Source: Physella acuta (taxonomy: Eukaryota; Mollusca; Gastropoda; Physidae). Taken from it: a stretch of 64,000 bases of DNA. The stretch is from positions 62,001 to 126,000 of the forward strand of contig NW_026731654.1 in NCBI RefSeq assembly GCF_028476545.1, read 5' to 3'. Numbering within the stretch: position 1 is the first letter of the stretch; each line of letters starts with the position of its first letter. The notes beneath the pieces were generated by a model. That model did no database searches, had not been told where the DNA came from, and worked only from the letters and a program-made list of their open reading frames with translations. Below, one piece after another: positions 24,085-34,599 of this stretch. The translations under genes and the position numbers were made by a program.

Positions 24085-24565
24085 GAGTTGCAAAATTTTT
24101 GTGTGATGTAGAATGGTTGAGATATGAGTAGGAGTCATAAACCAGTGTAGCCATAGAGCGCAGGTTGACTCAAATTTTTTGTGATGTAGAATGGTTGAGA
24201 TATGGGTAGGAGTCATAAACCAGTGTAGCCATAGAGCGCAGGTTGACTCAAATTTTTGTGATGTAGAATGGTTGAGATATGGGTAGGAGTCATAAACCAG
24301 TGTAGCCATAGAGCACAGGTTGACTCAAATTTGTGTGATGTAGAATGGTTGAGATATGGGTAGGAGTCATAAACCAGTGTAGCCATAGAGCGCAGGTTGA
24401 CTCAAATTTTTTGTGATGTGGAATGGTTGAGATATGGGTAGGAGTCATAAACCAGTGTAGCCATAGAGCGCAGGTTGACTCAAATTTTTTGTGATGTGGA
24501 ATGGTTGAGATATGGGTAGGAGTCATAAACCAGTGCAGCCAGAGAGCGCACAGGGTAGACTCAAA
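24085..24565 (+). repeat. ~77-bp minisatellite inside the LTR element, ~6 copies
   Basis: Units contain GTAGAATGGTTGAGATATGG, then AGTCATAAACCAGTGTAGCC and GCGCAGGTTGACTCAAATT. Copies are 95% or more alike by eye. Confidence 0.93.
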
Positions 24566-25167
24566 AAAATTGTGGTCTGGAAAGTTCTTAGATTCGGTAC
24601 GATGCAACTGGGTGTGTATGATTATTTTTTTTGTTTGTTAGTTACACGAATGATTTGTGCTAGCTCGAAATTGTAGCAGTTCTGTATATTGTCATTATGT
24701 ATTTCATTGTATATACAATCTGTCATATACATTCTTCGGAATGTATATTTTTAACTTGTCTACTAGTGTATGTGTATGAAAGGCTTTGTGTTTTTTATTT
24801 AGCTAGGATTTGTTAGTCAGTATTTGTAGTTATTACTACAAATACTTAGGTGGGGGGTAGTGTTACGGGCCAGTTGTAGGTTAGATTAGAATAGTTTAGA
24901 ATAGTCTAGAACTAGGGGAGAGAGCGTGTGTGAGTGGAGTTCACCCTACTGTGTAGTTACCCTTGTGTGTTTATGTCTTGTGGTCCCAAGGTCGAATGCG
25001 GGTATAAAAGGGCGAGTGAACGATTGTGGGGGGCAGTCAGCGGGTTAGTAGCGGTTAGGACGAGGGCTGTTATGGTACGCTTGAATGCATTGAGACAAAT
25101 AAAAGGAGTGAAGTAATACACGAAGTGTTGTTGTTGATTTGAAATGAACCCAGAACGTAACAAGGAT

Positions 25168-26319
25168 TGTATAAGGATAATAATGTGTGCGTTAAAACAA
25201 AGATTAAGCCATATATGTTTTTGAACAAATTGAACAGTTGTAAAAATACACTGCATCGTACAAAACTAATTTGTTTACAAATAATACTACAAAGAAAATG
25301 AAACATATGAAATAAGTTACATCTTTGAAAGAGTTACAGTTCTTAACCCAAGTTGCTATATTTCACCAAAGTGAAACCTTCTAAGAGATTTCACTTTCTA
25401 AGCCTCGTCAAGAATGAAAACAACCCAGAATTAAATATTGCAGTTGTTGGATTAAAATAAGGACAAAGCATTTTTGGAAATTTCTAGATTTTTCATTAGT
25501 AGTTTGAGTGTATTGATTAACCTATTAAGAATTTTTGAACGAAATGTAAACTGAAATCTAAATTGAAATGCTGATCATTAAACTTCGTCAATTTTTGAAA
25601 CGATCATTTCACTGAATGGCAAAATTAGACAATGAATCCAACCGTTGCTTTTCTTAAAAACATTTAATGATTTAATTTGAAATGTTTATCTCCGTAAATT
25701 AGACGACTTTTCTCTGTCTGGGGGGGGGGGGGGGAGGGACGGGACAGGAAGTATTAACGATCTAAGCTTAGTGCCAACGAACTAATAGTATCAACGTCCT
25801 AAGCTTGACTTGTACTGCCTGGGGATAAATGTCAGCAGATCATCTTCGTAGGTACAGTTGTTTTCATCGATAATTATCGTTTAGATTTATTTTTGAAAGT
25901 CAGAAGTAGTTGACATTTATTAATTTATAGCCTACATTTTATAATAATATCGCGAAAGCAATAAATATATATATATAATATTATATAGGGTAATTTTATG
26001 TTAAAGTGTTATTAGAAAGCGTCCCTAAACGAAATGTTGGAATAAACAATCACAAACCTTTGAAAGAGATTCGAATATTACGTTATCTTGAACTAGCCAA
26101 AGGGAATTATTAGTATTCGTTTTGTAGTTATATATTGCTGCAGCTTCCAATATTGTCTTCTTTTAGTTTGTCGGATCTCAGTAAAGGTACATACATTTTC
26201 GTTTTCCAAGATCTAAAATAAAACAAGATGACAAATACAACTTGCAGTTAGGAACTTGTTTTAAAGCTCATTGTATTAACTAAGCCGAAACGTATGAAAA
26301 GTTTATGTAAACATATAGG

Positions 26320-26374
<55 letters not shown>

Positions 26375-26718
26375 GCCATTGTATTATTAGATTTTGAAAA
26401 GAATGTTATGCCTAAACCGACTTGATGTCTGAAATAATTTATTTAAAATAAACAGTAACTAATTCATTTTATAACTTTTTAGACAGCATATTTTATAAAA
26501 ATATAAAAATGTAGTAAAATAGCAACCCGAACGAAAGTGTACTAATTTTTCAGGTTGCTTTTTTAGTAATATTGAAAAATATTTTTAAAATTTTGCGGTT
26601 GCATAATTATATGTGTTTTTACATTTGAATAATATCTTGTTAGTCTTTAATAAAGTTTAGTTTATACGTTTAGTATAATCAGCAAATTTGTTTTCCACCA
26701 ACGTATGTATCTTATTAT
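25168..26718. other. Intergenic with microsatellites
   Basis: A G-run at about 25721-25734 and a (TA)n tract at 26322-26370. No gene was recognised. Confidence 0.5.
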
Positions 26719-26726
26719 AGTTCTAC

Positions 26727-26969
26727 CAGAGGCGTAGCGACCCTTCCCGGCGCCCGGGGACAAACTTTTCGATTTGCACCCCCCCCCCCCTCAAGATTTC
26801 GATTTGACCCCCACCCCCCTCAAACTTTCGATTTGCACCCCCCTCAACCTTTCAATTTATTTGTCCAACCCATTTTGGCGCCCCTTAAGGTCGGCGCCCA
26901 GGGACTGATGTCCCCCCCCCCGCCCACCCCCCCCCCCCCGCCCCCGCCCCTCCCCTCGCTACGCTACTG
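26727..26969 (+). mobile_element. hAT-like C-rich MITE
   Basis: Ends CAGAGGCGTAGCGAC and CTCGCTACGCTACTG are inverted repeats. A perfect 8-bp duplication AGTTCTAC flanks it (26719-26726, 26970-26977). The inside repeats TTTCGATTTGCACCCCCC. A part of the same family lies inverted at 55204-55325. Confidence 0.85.
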
Positions 26970-26977
26970 AGTTCTAC

Positions 26978-27490
26978 TCATATTGCTTTAGATACTGATC
27001 TTAAAACCTTGGAATAAAAATATGACAAACTGGAAAGTTAGAGAAGTGTCCATTTAGGGCTTTTATATATCAAGCTAGCCTTCAAAGATTATTTTACATT
27101 TTAATAAAAGTTTATTTTAAAATGAGATGATGTATTTGTTATGAAGCGAAGTCTGCAAGCAAGTGGTATTTTATAGTAATTTAAAAGACTTTGTTGGAAG
27201 TAATGCATGCTAAATATATTCATGAAATTCATACTAATTTCTAGCATGCACTCAAACTCTTGGCAGGAGTTTTGCATAATTTTAGAGTTTTAAACTAAAT
27301 AAATAGTCAACAAAATTATAATGAATTCTACTTTGTAAGACAGTAAATGTATGACAATCGCTAACCAATTATTTTAATTTTCGTTCTACAGATGACTGGG
27401 GACGATCAATAATTTTGGACAAGTTTGCCTTGTGTATTTACCGATGCTTGTAATGTACCAGTTTTTGGCAAAGATACTTTGATAAAGTGA
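26978..27490. other. Intergenic
   Basis: Nothing recognised. Confidence 0.45.
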
Positions 27491-27928
27491 TCGCTTTTTT
27501 CTTGAGGCTATTATCGTTTTATTTTGAGGCTATTATCGTTTTCTTCTAGAGACCATTATCGTTTTCTTCTCGAGGCTATTATCGTTTTTTTGCTGAGGCT
27601 ATTATCTTTTTCTTTTTGAGGCTATTATCGTTTTCTTGTTGAGGCTATTATCGTTTTCTTGTTGAGGCTATTATCGTTTTCTTGTTGAGGCTATTATCGT
27701 TTTCTTGTTGAGGCTATTATCGTTTTCTTGTTGAGGCTATTATCGTTTTCTTGTTGAGGCTATTATCGTTTTCTTGTTGAGGCTATTATCGTTTTCTTGT
27801 TGAGGCTATTATCGTTTTCTTGTTGAGGCTATTATCGTTTTTTTGCTGAGACTTATCTTTTTCTTTTTGAGGCTATTGTCGTTTTCTTCTAGTGGCTATT
27901 ATCGTTTTCTTGTTGAGGCTATCAACAG
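27491..27928 (+). repeat. 23-bp minisatellite abutting receptor 2
   Basis: About 19 units of TTGAGGCTATTATCGTTTTC plus TTG, most exact in the middle and degenerate at both ends. It ends with GGCTATCAACAG only 24 bp before the receptor start codon. The strand is T-rich, so the array plus the final CAACAG could act as a polypyrimidine tract and 3' splice site for the coding exon. Confidence 0.95.
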
Positions 27929-27935
27929 TTCTCCA

Positions 27936-27965
27936 ATGAATCTCGACCAACATGACAGAACCTGA
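27936..27965 (+). promoter_or_regulatory. Overlapping upstream ORF of receptor 2
   Basis: An ATG at 27936 opens a 9-codon frame (MNLDQHDRT) that ends in TGA inside the receptor coding region, overlapping its start at 27952. If this ATG is in the mature transcript it would lower initiation at the receptor start. Confidence 0.35.
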
Positions 27966-29043
27966 TTCCACTGACTACGATCAGGATGTGAGGAAGTTTG
28001 CAGACGACACTCGGGAATTCTTGATATCAGACTCGGTGCTACGTGTTCTGATTCTTGCATTGAGTGTGAACCTCCACACCGTGATTTCTCTAGCAGGCGT
28101 CTTGACCAACTGCGTCAATATGATCATTTTCATTCGACTTGGTCTCAAGGACAGCATGAGTGTTGGACTCTGGGTTTTATCCTTCACAGATTTTTTAGTA
28201 TCCATATTCCAGTTTGCAGCCTGTATAAGTTTTCTTGTTGTGTACATTTACCCAAATGATCCGATCGATCCTTGGACGATTGGAACATACGTGTTTGGCT
28301 GGGCGAGGTTTGTTGGTTATTTAATATCATGCTGGGTAACTACAATCATTGCTTTAGAACGGTGTTACTGTGTCGTTGCACCTTTTCGTGTTAAGCAGGT
28401 GTTTACAAAAACGAGATGTGTTGCTTCAGTAGTATTTATATACCTAATTCATATCAGTGTTTTAATTCCTATTTACGTTTACGAGCCTCTGGATTGGGTG
28501 TCGTACACCTCAGGGGAGACAGATGAAAACGGCACGTTTATTTATTTCATGCAACTCCAGATGATTTTCACGCAGGAAGGTGCTCATTGGGACATGGTCA
28601 TTAATTTAGTAGAAAGCGTAATTCTCTCTTTGCCCTCTCAAGGGCTAATACTCCTGTGCAGTTTTTGGATGGTCTTTTCCTTGAAGGCGTCTTCGAGAGT
28701 CAGGAACTACCCAGTAGAGAAATCCAACATAGGTATTGCAGATAATCTTTCAGCCCGTGAGAGGCGTCTTGTGAAAGTCGTGATTCTACTGGCGGTAATC
28801 CAGACCGTTTGTAACATCTCCAGGTTCATAGATACGGCGGTTTACTTAACACTCCCAGGTATACTGCTAGGTGGGTACGCTAATCTGACGACCTTGATCT
28901 GGGAGCTGTCCTATATATCCAGTACAGTATGTTGTACCAGTAATATTATTGTGTATCTAAAGCTAAATACAAATTTTAGACAACATTTTTATTTAATTTT
29001 TCGTTATAGTAAAGTAAAAGGAAAAGATTCATTTCGAAACTGA
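27952..29043 (+). CDS. Chemosensory receptor-like GPCR 2
   Basis: 363 residues from ATG 27952. Same 7TM plan as receptor 1: acidic N-terminus, TM1 with NCVNMIIFIRLGL, TM2 with LSFTDFL, TM3 ending IALERCYCV, ECL2 with an NGT glycosylation site, TM6 RERRLVKVVILLAVIQTVCN, TM7 TSNIIVYL, then a short basic tail. It is the only intact copy whose nucleotides have diverged across the 87-bp block (28095-28181), yet the key residues are kept. The likely polyadenylation signal is at 29459-29464. Ligand unknown; the chemosensory role is inferred from gastropod relatives. Confidence 0.92.
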   Translation: MTEPDSTDYDQDVRKFADDTREFLISDSVLRVLILALSVNLHTVISLAGVLTNCVNMIIFIRLGLKDSMSVGLWVLSFTDFLVSIFQFAACISFLVVYIYPNDPIDPWTIGTYVFGWARFVGYLISCWVTTIIALERCYCVVAPFRVKQVFTKTRCVASVVFIYLIHISVLIPIYVYEPLDWVSYTSGETDENGTFIYFMQLQMIFTQEGAHWDMVINLVESVILSLPSQGLILLCSFWMVFSLKASSRVRNYPVEKSNIGIADNLSARERRLVKVVILLAVIQTVCNISRFIDTAVYLTLPGILLGGYANLTTLIWELSYISSTVCCTSNIIVYLKLNTNFRQHFYLIFRYSKVKGKDSFRN

Positions 29044-29300
29044 CGGATCATCTGTATCTATGTCCGCGGTATTTTAACGGAGTGTGTGATCAGCACACCA
29101 TTATCATCACACGGGGAAGATGAAGTAGAGTTGCTCTGCTTCAGAGCCCTTGGTATATAAAGGAATTGTGTGGTCAACACACCATCATCATCTTCATCGT
29201 TTCCCGTTCAAGCCCAAGGCACATGGGGAAGATGAAGTAGAGTTCATCTGTTTCATAGACCTCGGTATAAAAAGGGATTGTGTAGTCAGCATGACGACTT
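29044..29300. repeat. SINE body copies downstream of receptor 2
   Basis: Two tandem pieces carry GGGGAAGATGAAGTAGAGTT, AAGGAATTGTGTGGTCAACA and AAAAAGGGATTGTGTAGTCA, matching the complement of the SINE body. They probably lie in the receptor's 3' UTR. Confidence 0.6.
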
Positions 29301-29465
29301 AGATTTTGGCGCTTACCATATAATCTTTACCATTTGCAAATCGATCAGTATCTTTGTGATTCGAATGCTCAATAATGAATACTTATTTTACATAATATTT
29401 GTGTCCAGCTTTTTTATGTTATCATTCTCTAAAATCACAACATTGTTTCGTTTCTTTAAATAAAA

Positions 29466-29965
29466 CTGTGTTTATTCTGAGATTCTGAGATTACGCTTAA
29501 AATATTGTCGTCGATTGCCATACAGACAAGTCTTTCTTATATTGTCAATGTTGATTATGCACACAAATACGTGAAGTTAATCTGGTTCCACCGTTATAAA
29601 ACGTATGTATGTGTATGTTTAAATGTTCATAATATGTTCCACACTACACCAAGAATAAATGAAAAGGTGTGAGCATGTATGATAGATATACATATTTCTT
29701 GCTTTGCCTCAGAGTATTAAAGATGAAGGCATCTATAGTAAAAAAAAAAGATGAATAGTTAAAGCGCATACTATTGAACATACGTTCTACCTCATTGTAC
29801 ATATTTACATGTAAAGGTATATGGTCATTTTAAAGATTGTTAAGGATGTTACACATGAAATGGTAATAAAACCATCACACTTATCATTCTGTCACTGTAA
29901 AAAGGTTTGTAGAAACATAGCTGCTTGTGCACAATACTTAGTGTCTTACATTGGCATGGGAGCCG
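29466..29965. other. Intergenic
   Basis: Nothing recognised. Confidence 0.45.
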
Positions 29966-30096
29966 GACGTTTTCACGAAAACACTTGTCCGAATTCTGTT
30001 TGTCCGAAGGCCTATTTCCCGAATGGACATTTGCCCGAATGAGCAATTGATGGAATGGACATTTGCCCGAATGCGACAATCGTCCGAATGGAGACT
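29966..30096 (-). repeat. Degenerate 'GGACATTTGCCCGAATG' repeat
   Basis: Repeats of TGGACATTTGCCCGAATG and TTTGTCCGAA, which are the complement of the 33-bp array at 62751-63010. Confidence 0.7.
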
Positions 30097-30439
30097 TTAA
30101 ACTATGGAGAAAAAATGAATGAAACTTACCACAAGACATTTATATTGGATAAAGTCAAACACAATGGGAAGTAACAATGTTTAAATTGGTGTTAACGTGT
30201 TAACACGATTAAACTCCCTTTGTATTTGCTATCAGATATTAAAAGATAAAATATACTTTTATTAAGAAAGCAAATGCGTTTTATTTATTTGATTTCAGTG
30301 CATTTAAAAACGTATTATAATAACTTTTTTTCTTTATTTTTTCTTCTTCTTCTTCGATCTTAATTTTAGTCTTGGAAGGTGATCCCCTCAAATCCAATTA
30401 AGTAAACGTGTGAACTTGTTAAGCGCCATTTAGGCCATT

Positions 30440-30655
30440 TACTTCGATTTCAGCCTGCTTTTCTTTTTGGATTTGTTTCTATAACCTTTGTCCGACCAAG
30501 AACAAACTACAAGGTAGCAGTTGTTTGATTTGGGAGTTGTCTCTCCTAGAAGAGTCCTTGCCTACGAACATCTGCCAGAGGGTTCGAACTTGTGACTTTT
30601 CGGTTTAGCAGCAATGTGCTTTACCGACTCGACCATCTCGAACGCTTTTTTTTTT
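30440..30655 (-). repeat. tRNA-Ser-derived SINE, second family, copy 1
   Basis: On the minus strand a tRNA-like head (GTTCGAGATGGTCGAGTCGG, loop TGCTGCTAAACC, B-box AAGTTCGAACC) leads into a body with CAAACAACTGCTACCTTG. The same arrangement occurs at 56410-56645. The head resembles tRNA-Ser(GCU) but lacks a proper acceptor stem, so it is not a functional tRNA. Confidence 0.7.
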
Positions 30656-30771
30656 CGTTTTTTAACATTTCGTACTAAACGAAGTAAACACCACATAGGC
30701 TGCGACTGAAAATACTGCAATAAAACCATACAGGCATGTTGCCATATCTAAAAATAAATATCTGCTCCTTT

Positions 30772-31420
30772 TTACTTTCTCGTATATACGAAGTATTGAG
30801 AAAGTCTTGTAATCGTGCAAAAAAAAAAATAAAGATTTTTACAAATCTCTACGTTTTACACCTCACTGATGCGGAAAAACATAATTTTGCAATTTGTCCG
30901 TATGTCTGTGTGTCTGTCTGTGTGTCTGTCTGTGTGTCTGTCTGTGTGTAAACACGATAACTTGAGTACTGTTACAGCTAGGTTGATGAAATTTCATATA
31001 TAAGTATTTTATCAAAATCGTTGATCCGTATCAACTTTTGAGTGATTTCCGATAAACGGAAGTGGTACTTTTTCTAATTTGCATTTTTCAAAAGCCTATA
31101 ACTTGAGTACTATTTCAGATAGATAAATGAAATTTCACATGTAAGTAAAAGATCTAACTCTCTACCTTCTTTCAAATTTTGAGTAACTTACGTTGAAGGG
31201 AAGTACTAATTTACGCTATTTCCAATTTCTCAAAAAACGCATGTAAATTTATAATATTGCGCACTATTATGCACATTTTGTTTTGCCGTTCGCTTGGTGC
31301 GCAATTCTTTTTTCTGTGAGATTCTATTCTATTTTTAAAAGTTTAAGTAATTAAAAATCATGCCTATATTCCAAGTTATATAAAAATATTCGAGAAAGTT
31401 TAGGGGAGAACACTCCCGGT
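30772..31420 (-). repeat. ~650-bp hairpin-ended repeat, copy 4
   Basis: Starts ACTTTCTCGTATATACGAAG and ends with AAGTTTAGGGGAGAACACTC. It includes a TGTGTCTGTC tract at 30903-30950. Confidence 0.85.
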
Positions 31421-32049
31421 TTATTTGCCTATGGTTTACCCTCAGACAAAAATAAATCACTCAGCCCAGCTGAAAGGTGACCGCTAGTAATCAATCATTT
31501 TATATCCCTTTTTGTTTTAAATTTTTTTAAATTAAAATTAAATTTTTATTACAAAAAGGCTATCTCATTCAATTAAGAAATTAAATATCATCGCATGGTC
31601 GTGAAAGAAGAATTTTTCTACACAGTTTGACCTAAATCGTACCATTAAAATTGGGCTAAAACTGAGTTTTAAGAATTACAACTAACCACACACAAACAAA
31701 CTTACAAACTCTGAACTAAATAAAAGTTCATAAAGATTCTAAACTTTTTCTGGACTCGGTGAATGGAACAAAAATTGAAAATTTGGAGTAGCCTTGAAAT
31801 TTTATTCACATACATACAACTCACTTCTGGGAATCATACAAAGCATAGAATATATCATATTTATATTTAAGGATACTAAGAAGTAAATATGCTTCTGAAC
31901 AAAGACTTTAATAGAAGTACATAATAACCTGTCTACAACATTTGTTGATGTAAAACACCAAATACAATGTGTAAACTAATGAAACGAACAAAATTAATTA
32001 GATAACATTTTTTCGTCCGAAACTTTACAGAATACTTTTATAACCATCA
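31421..32049. other. AT-rich intergenic DNA
   Basis: Nothing recognised. Confidence 0.45.
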
Positions 32050-32275
32050 TATGTTCCCGTTTGTGCCTAAACACATGGGGCAGATGAAGTAGAATCCATC
32101 TGCTTTAATGACATCGAAATACAAAAGGATAATGTGCTCAGCACTGCGAGCTTCCTATGTTTTACTTTGGAACTGGATGAACTCAAAGACGATCTACTGA
32201 TTTGTACCCGGATTTGAACTCGATACTTTTGCAGTCTACCTCTCTTCCGCTAAGCTACGACAGAACGCCACCGAA
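32050..32275 (-). repeat. tRNA-derived SINE, copy
   Basis: Minus-strand head near 32200-32270 with B-box GAGTTCAAATCC, body with GTGCTGAGCACATTATCC, and end CTACTTCATCTGCCCCATG. Confidence 0.65.
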
Positions 32276-32505
32276 TATTTTTATAATAAACATTTGTCAT
32301 TGGCCCAACTTAGTATAAAAATTATCCGTATGTTATATGAAAATATGAAAATGATAATAAAGTGAATAAAATGAAATATTGTCAGGTTTTCAATTGTTTT
32401 CCCCAAAATTAAACAAGGGTATATTTCATAAGACAAAGCTTAAAATAAGGTTACAGCCATATATTAGATAGATTAATAACACCAATGAGTACACGAAAAA
32501 GATAG

Positions 32506-32549
32506 AAAGTCCAACACTCATGCTGTCCTTGAGACCAAGTCTAATGAAG
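32506..32549 (-). pseudogene. 44-bp orphan scrap of the receptor conserved block
   Basis: The complement matches 44 of 44 bases of the receptor block (CTTCATTAGACTTGGTCTC, AAGGACAGCATGAGTGTTGG, ACTTT). No receptor similarity continues on the right side of the coding sense; on the other side only a short degenerate piece (GTTGATGCTG) remains. No other part of a receptor lies nearby. Confidence 0.85.
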
Positions 32550-32577
32550 TGTTGATGCTGCTAATGAAGTCCTAGTA

Positions 32578-32713
32578 CAGGGGTCGGCAACCTTTTGAGA
32601 CAAAAGAGCCAAAAGTTACAATTTACGATATTACCAGGTTTTTAAAGAGCCACTAACATTTTTATGTCAATGTTATATTTGTTTAGTATATATATAATCC
32701 TAAACAAGTATCA

Positions 32714-32786
<73 letters not shown>

Positions 32787-33411
32787 CCTAAACAAATATC
32801 ATATTATATATATAATTTAAAATAAATAGCTTTGAATATATGAGATAATCTCATTGGATTTGTGTTGAGAGGATCTACTATGTAAGTCAGAGTACTTGCA
32901 TTTGTTTTGAATAGTTCAAATCTCTCTGTGAATACACCCTTCATTTTGTTTATATTAATGCTGAAGTGATTGAATCGGTTTCATAACGATATTTTTTTTT
33001 TCAGATTTTTCGTAATTAAGCAATTCACCGCTCATCATGTATTCAACAAAAATATTTTTTTTCGAAACAAACAACCTTTTCAAGCAAGACGTAGGCTGGG
33101 TTTTCCTTTCAGTTTTACACTTAGCTGGTTTAGTTTCTTTGTGAAGTTGAATATTTCAATTCGGAATGGACAATGTAATAGGAAGTACACTGAGATAGGG
33201 AGTAACTATTAATATTCTAATAGAATGGTGAATGTTTATTGTTTATAACTATTGTTATGTCGTTTATTACAGAGTGTTGCAGACTAATATTTTTATGAGT
33301 TTTGGAAATAAAATAAAATTATTATTAATATTTGTGCATGGAGCTGAAGAGCCGCAACTTGACATCAAAAGAGCCGCATGCGGCTCGCGAGCCGCTGGTT
33401 GCCGACCCCTG
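32578..33411 (-). mobile_element. Internally deleted hAT transposon
   Basis: Ends CAGGGGTCGGCAACC and GGTTGCCGACCCCTG are perfect inverted repeats, flanked by the 8-bp duplication TCCTAGTA (32570-32577 and 33412-33419). On the minus strand within it, MKGVFTERFELFKTN and IVDPLNTNPMRLSHIF (about 32815-32950) and NFTKKLNQLSVKLKGKP (about 33085-33150) match the ZBED5/SCAND3-like hAT transposase. Only these segments remain, with stops and frame breaks between them, and a (TA)n tract sits at ~32718-32782. It inserted 20 bp from the receptor scrap. Confidence 0.9.
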
Positions 33412-33419
33412 TCCTAGTA

Positions 33420-34599
33420 TATTGCATGGGCCCTCTGCTTTCTCAGCTACAAGAAGGCGATCAAATTTCTAGCGTGACAACATTCTAGAGCCGTGCTTAA
33501 GTGCTCAGCTAAATCCTTGAACTCGGCAAGCGTTTAACATGAATGGAAGATGTATACCATTATATAATTTCATCGTATCTTGGTCTATAGTTTCTCTTGT
33601 TAAAACACCTTCTTTTAAAAAAGTAATTTTTTTTAAAATGTATAATTTGATTTATTATCATCTTCTCAAAATTTGAAATCATTTAAAAAAACAATAATTT
33701 TTTTTGCGCCTTGTTCAGGAAATTATTTTAAAATTGTTGTCACACGTGACTGTGACAAAGTTTTCTTTTAAAAAAATTTAAATGGTCTTTAAAAAGTAAA
33801 ATAAAAAACTAAAATTGTTTCTGTTTCAGTTAAAATAATAAAATTACAGGCAATTTAATGATATTTAAATAAAACCGTTTTAAGACCATTTAGATCAATT
33901 TGTGTGAAAGTTATTCCGTTCTTGGCCGTAAATTGATTGATTGCTATTTCTACTGCATCATTCCACAATAACAGACAATCAATATTTATCATTTTTTTGA
34001 GCAAATTACCGCTCAAGTTTTTGTGAGAAAAATGTTCACACTAATTATAATAAAATTATAATTTGTCGCTTTGCGTTGTAAAATTATAAAGTTCCGTCTA
34101 CTTACGAGTCGTCAATACGCGTTAAAACAATAATTTTAACAGTAATTTTTTGTTGTTGCTGAAATTGCTACTAATGACTAAGCAGATTTAGCTAAATCAT
34201 TTTTTAAACGGTGTAGTAAGTTTGTCAACTTTGTTTGAGTACAAAGTAATTTTTTTTTAAATCAGGATATTATATAAGGTAATAAGATTTGCAAAACGTT
34301 TAAAAAACAGAATTTTCGACAAAAAAATTTTAAATTGAAAATATTAAAACGGCTAAAACTTGCAAAATAAAATAGAATTTTGTTTATAGGGCTTGAACAT
34401 TCATTAATTATAGCGATATGAAAAATTTTATAAAAATTCAGTAATTAATAAAACATATATATTTAAATTTTCTTTTTTTTTTTGGACGAGGAATAATTAA
34501 TCATTGCCCTGCCGTTAACTTAAATATCAACATGTACAGATGTAGCTAGAGAGATCAGTCAGCAACTAGACCCGTCAAGTTAGGTGAAGACAGTTAACA
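33420..34599. other. AT-rich flank of receptor 3
   Basis: No gene or repeat was recognised. The last part is the likely 5' region of receptor 3; no TATA box stands out. Confidence 0.45.

Larger units (their letters stand above)
23127..25162 (+). mobile_element. Young non-autonomous LTR retrotransposon
   Basis: Two direct 302-bp LTRs (23127-23428 and 24861-25162), TGTTACGGG...CGTAACA, read as identical. They are flanked by a 5-bp target duplication AGGAT (23122-23126 and 25163-25167). Each LTR has GGGTATAAAAGGG (TATA-like) and AATAAA (polyadenylation). TGGTGGCCAG just inside the 5' LTR suits a primer-binding site; GGTGGGGGGTAG before the 3' LTR suits a polypurine tract. The 1.43-kb interior has no gag or pol and consists largely of two minisatellites. 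It resembles TRIM/LARD-type elements mobilised by a Ty3/gypsy partner. Identical LTRs imply a very recent insertion. Confidence 0.93.

Noticed and set aside
24046-24607. Frames repeating LWLHWFMTPTHISTI
   Set aside because: Direct translation of the 77-bp minisatellite; no independent support.
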